NCBI GenBank assembly: GCA_905193085.1
Contig: CAJJNI010000092.1
Coordinates: 1 to 8,692, forward strand
Direction of reading: 5' to 3'
Length of the DNA: 8,692 nt
Source: an uncultured Lachnospiraceae bacterium
Lineage (GTDB): Bacteria > Bacillota > Clostridia > Lachnospirales > Lachnospiraceae
Part shown: positions 6,751 to 8,692 of the stretch, in pieces
Position numbering within the stretch: the first letter of the stretch is position 1
Layout: the number at the start of each line of letters is the position of its first letter
Made by a program: the position numbers and the translations under genes
Notes under the pieces: model-generated
The model's database searches: none
The model's input: only the letters and a program-made list of their open reading frames with translations
What the model was told of the DNA's origin: nothing

Positions 6751-7527
6751 TTAATTTTTTCTGCACAGTTCTATTAATATACTTTGAAGATGTTGCATAT
6801 CTAATGGCTTTGATACATGCGCATTCATTCCAGCTTCAAAACATTTATCTGCATCTTCCTTAAAAGCATTTGCAGTTACAGCAATAATCGGAATCTCTTT
6901 TGCATCTGCTCTGTTTAGCGCACGAATTTCTTTTGACGCAGTTAATCCGTACATAACCGGCATCATAATATCCATAAGAATTGCATCAAATTTTCCTTCA
7001 GGACTTTCTGCAAATAAGTCAACTGCCTGCTTTCCATCATAAGCTACAGTAACTTTTGTTCCCTGATCTGTCAACATCATTTCAGCAATTTCAAACGGTA
7101 TAGTAATCACAAATTTTGAACCAACACCCTTTTCACTGCTAACAGAAATTGTACCACCCATCTGATCAAGAAGGCTTTTTACAATAGCCATTCCAAGCCC
7201 TATACCCTGATATACGCTTCGTGCATCATTTTTCTCCTGTGCAAAAGTTTCGAATATATGATTTAAAAACTCCTCACTCATACCCTCACCTGTATCGGTA
7301 ATAGTCCAACGATATATACAAATATTGTCATGTTCTTCTATTTTACTGACACTGGTTGTAATCATTCCACCAGCCTGAGTATATTTAATACAATTTCCAT
7401 ATATATTCAGGAAAATCTGTCTCAAATGAACCGGACTTCCATAAACATAAATATATGCTTTATCAAACTTATCTTCTTCATTTTTATTCTCCTTCAAATA
7501 CCCTGTCAATCTCCTGCCAGTTATCAC
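6751..7527 (-). pseudogene. Remnant of a hybrid sensor histidine kinase (HATPase plus broken receiver)
   Basis: The 258-codon open frame starts at a GTG inside the preceding nucleotidase gene without a credible ribosome site; homology to kinases begins only near residue 28. The ATP-binding domain is recognisable: N box NIYGNCIKYT (41-50), G1 box DTGEGM (78-83), F box around 87-97 and G2 box GIGLGMAIVK (108-117). At residues 145-149 the kinase text (ITIPFEI) runs directly into the middle of a response-regulator receiver (AEMMLTDQG). The first strand and the acidic-pocket motif of the receiver are therefore missing, as if removed by an in-frame deletion. The remaining receiver has the phosphoacceptor Asp (D186, MDIMMP), T218 and K240. 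The usual Asp of the MDG motif is Tyr (Y193). The HisKA domain with its phosphorylated His, and any sensor domain, are absent. It is almost certainly non-functional as a kinase. A short ATP-binding product with another role cannot be excluded. Confidence 0.82.
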
Positions 7528-8086
7528 ATCTTACAAACCTGTCATGTGGAAGTTCTGAGTCACTGTTCCAGGGACGGTTAAACACAGCAACCTTACAATT
7601 ATCAAAATGTAAAACATGCTCAAAAGCCGCAGGTGAATCCTCTATTGCAAAATCGAATGTCATGCTGTAAAGCTTCTCTAAAGTCAAATTGTATTTATAA
7701 TCATGCTTAAATGTTTCACGACCATATTTATCTACACAAAACAATGAAATTCTTTCTAAATTATGCTCATCAAGCCATTTTCTTGATGGCTCATATGAAT
7801 TAAACGGTCTTCCGGTAATGACAAAAACCTCATGTCCCTTATCGACCCATTTATTAATTGTCTCCGAAGCTCCCTCTGTTTCCTCATAATCTAACAGATT
7901 CTCCGGCATATGTCCTGCTTTCATCAACTTATCATACTGTTCATCATTTAAATCAAAAGATTTCTGCAAATTAAAAAACTGAACCTGTCGGTATGGTATA
8001 TCAATTCCAAATAATTCTTTCGCCAATTTTGTAAAATATTTTGCAGTTTCACATATTACATCATCAAAATCTATATATATTTTCAT
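7484..8086 (-). CDS. HAD-superfamily 5'(3')-deoxyribonucleotidase-like protein
   Basis: A 200-residue soluble phosphatase of the HAD superfamily, closest to the NT5C/YqfW-type 5' nucleotidases that remove phosphate from (deoxy)nucleoside monophosphates. All four HAD motifs are visible. Motif I is DFDD (6-9) with nucleophile D6 and acid/base D8, motif II is VITGRP with T91, motif III is probably K127, and motif IV is IEDSP with D150. A family-type NRPWN (170-174) comes near the end. The cap region inserted after motif I (about 15-75) is helical. The length is normal for the family. The ATG at 8086 has AGGAG six bases upstream. No convincing -35/-10 pair was found upstream, although several TATAGT-like -10 boxes occur near 8145-8175. 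The 3' end overlaps the open frame of the kinase remnant. The substrate range is not shown by the sequence. Confidence 0.85.
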   Translation of the reverse strand: MKIYIDFDDVICETAKYFTKLAKELFGIDIPYRQVQFFNLQKSFDLNDEQYDKLMKAGHMPENLLDYEETEGASETINKWVDKGHEVFVITGRPFNSYEPSRKWLDEHNLERISLFCVDKYGRETFKHDYKYNLTLEKLYSMTFDFAIEDSPAAFEHVLHFDNCKVAVFNRPWNSDSELPHDRFVRCDNWQEIDRVFEGE

Positions 8087-8211
8087 TAGTTTCTCCTAAT
8101 ATGACTCGTTATCCGTATTAAATTTCTGCATTGGTTTACATTTCTATAATTTTCTATACTGATACTATAACTATACATTTTTATTTACAGTTCCTGCCAG
8201 CACCCTAAAAT

Positions 8212-8249
8212 AAAAAATGCAACAATGAAATCACATAATCATTGTTGCA
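8212..8249 (-). terminator. Intrinsic terminator after the tRNA-Arg 3' half
   Basis: TGCAACAATGA pairs perfectly with TCATTGTTGCA (11 bp, 10-base loop), followed on the minus strand by six T and more T-rich sequence. It begins ten bases after the tRNA 3' end, as expected for a native tRNA terminator. The other side gives an A-run, so it works on minus-strand transcripts only. Confidence 0.85.
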
Positions 8250-8258
8250 AAAAATCTA

Positions 8259-8299
8259 TGTTCCCTGCGGGAATCGAACCCACAACTAGCGCTTAGGAG
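8259..8299 (-). tRNA. 3' half of tRNA-Arg(CCU), 5' half missing: probable attachment site
   Basis: Reading the minus strand from 8299, the anticodon loop CTCCTAA (anticodon CCU, complement of 8295-8297) is followed by the 3' anticodon strand GCGCT, the variable loop and a good T arm (GTGGG, loop TTCGATT, CCCGC). The 3' acceptor strand AGGGAAC and discriminator A follow; CCA is not encoded. A complete gene would need AGCGC just before the loop and GTTCCCT about 26 bases earlier. Neither is there: the upstream bases are TCGAG and then unrelated DNA. The gene is therefore cut exactly at the anticodon loop, a common crossover point for integrases that target tRNA genes. It cannot make a working tRNA. 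Confidence 0.82.
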
Positions 8300-8391
8300 C
8301 TCGAGATACCACTGTAAATACATACAATGATTCGTCAACCTAAGTCAAGGAAATCCTTGGTTTTCCTAACTATTCTGTTACTCCCTGTCAA

Positions 8392-8548
8392 AATAAGAAA
8401 ACCTGTTTTCATCTCTGTAAAGCACCTTTCGGTGCTCGTCCGGTGCTCGGAGCACCCGGAGGATATAACCATTCCGTTCCATCGAGTTCACTCAGTTGGC
8501 CACCATTACGATTCAGCTTCGTAACAATGATCACTTGGTTTTCTTATT
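8392..8548. repeat. 12-bp inverted repeat with a third related copy nearby
   Basis: AATAAGAAAACC at 8392-8403 is matched exactly in inverse by GGTTTTCTTATT at 8537-8548. A related GGTTTTCCTAAC lies at 8359-8370. Scattered short copies in both orientations beside an attachment site resemble integrase arm-type sites. This is inference from pattern only. Confidence 0.4.
8421..8460. repeat. Twin hairpins made from one 6-bp motif
   Basis: AGCACC-TTTC-GGTGCT (8421-8436) is followed by GGTGCT-CGG-AGCACC (8442-8456), which extends outward by three more pairs around a bulged C. The four copies can pair in more than one way. No T-run follows on either strand, so a terminator role is unlikely. Confidence 0.6.
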
Positions 8549-8620
8549 AGATTAACTATATTATAACGTGCTGTAGGTCGGATGTCGATGATTTTTTGAC
8601 CATATTTATTGTTTTATATG

Positions 8621-8692
8621 TTACTTCTCTATTAGTTCTGCAAACTTGAAGTTAGCGATTTCTTTTTCCGGTATTCTCTGTCCCACGGATTT
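8621..8692 (-). CDS. C-terminal end of an unrecognised protein (cut by window edge)
   Basis: Twenty-three codons are open from the window edge to a TAA at 8621-8623. The tail is charged and helical-looking and ends FKFAELIEK. It is too short to name. Its position about 320 bases from the tRNA fragment is where an element's recombination gene often ends, but the tail shows no tyrosine-recombinase active-site motif. The frame may be chance. Confidence 0.35.
   Translation of the reverse strand, partial: KSVGQRIPEKEIANFKFAELIEK

Larger units (their letters stand above)
8300..8692. mobile_element. Probable terminal segment of an element integrated at tRNA-Arg(CCU)
   Basis: Homology to the tRNA stops at 8299-8300. 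From there to 8620 no convincing gene is seen, only dense inverted repeats: CAAGGA/TCCTTG at 8346-8359, AGCACC/GGTGCT hairpins at 8421-8460, TTACGA/TCGTAA at 8506-8524, and a GGTTTTC-type motif three times. The tail of an unknown gene follows (8621-8692). The placement of the chromosome on the left rests on the native-looking terminator after the tRNA fragment. No integrase or insertion-sequence gene is visible in the window, so the type of element is unknown. Confidence 0.45.

Noticed and set aside
8101..8210. A defined promoter for the nucleotidase gene
   Set aside because: Several TATAGT-like boxes are present, but none has a good -35 at 16-18 bases, so no single site can be supported.
8259..8340. 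A complete tRNA gene
   Set aside because: Only the 3' half folds. There is no matching 5' acceptor strand, no D arm and no 5' anticodon strand upstream.
8327..8524. A 65-codon plus-strand frame
   Set aside because: It crosses several hairpins and has no ribosome site or recognisable protein features.

Overview
The window is AT-rich DNA that looks like a low-GC Firmicute. I favour a gut clostridial genome of the Lachnospiraceae type, from the MMPL/heptad-repeat-lipoprotein/TetR gene set, the strong AGGAG-type ribosome sites and the sigma-A-like promoters. The genus cannot be told from the sequence alone.

Left to right: (1) 1-124, minus strand, the first 41 codons of a small membrane or secreted protein. 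It has its own promoter near 372-400 and a leader of about 240 nt that holds a tiny ORF and an orphan Shine-Dalgarno sequence. (2) 437-5513, minus strand, a two-gene operon ending in a strong intrinsic terminator. A 956-residue lipoprotein built from two long arrays of X-X-X-Leu-X-X-Gly heptads is followed after 47 nt by a 692-residue MMPL/RND-family transporter with both Asp-Tyr proton-relay pairs. (3) 5514-5810, a divergent control region with three copies of a 13-bp near-palindrome, TGAC(C/T)AAAAGTCA, placed on and around the operon promoter and just upstream of the tetR promoter. (4) 5811-6464, plus strand, a TetR-family regulator, the obvious candidate to bind those sites and control both directions. 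(5) 6465-6750, a convergent gap with 3.5 copies of a 40-bp AT-rich tandem repeat and a bidirectional terminator. (6) 6751-7527, minus strand, a decayed hybrid sensor histidine kinase. It lacks its sensor and HisKA parts and has an in-frame deletion that removes the start of its receiver domain. (7) 7484-8086, minus strand, an intact HAD-type 5'(3')-deoxyribonucleotidase-like gene. (8) 8212-8299, minus strand, the 3' half of a tRNA-Arg(CCU) gene followed by its terminator. The 5' half is replaced by unrelated DNA, as at the attachment site of an integrated element. (9) 8300-8692, DNA dense in inverted repeats, then the last 23 codons of an unrecognised minus-strand gene; probably the end of that element.

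The central story is a self-contained export or envelope module. TetR senses an unknown ligand and releases a divergent operon that encodes an MMPL pump and a lipid-anchored, repeat-built rod protein. The right part of the window looks like a decay and integration zone: a broken kinase gene, then a tRNA-linked mobile-element boundary.
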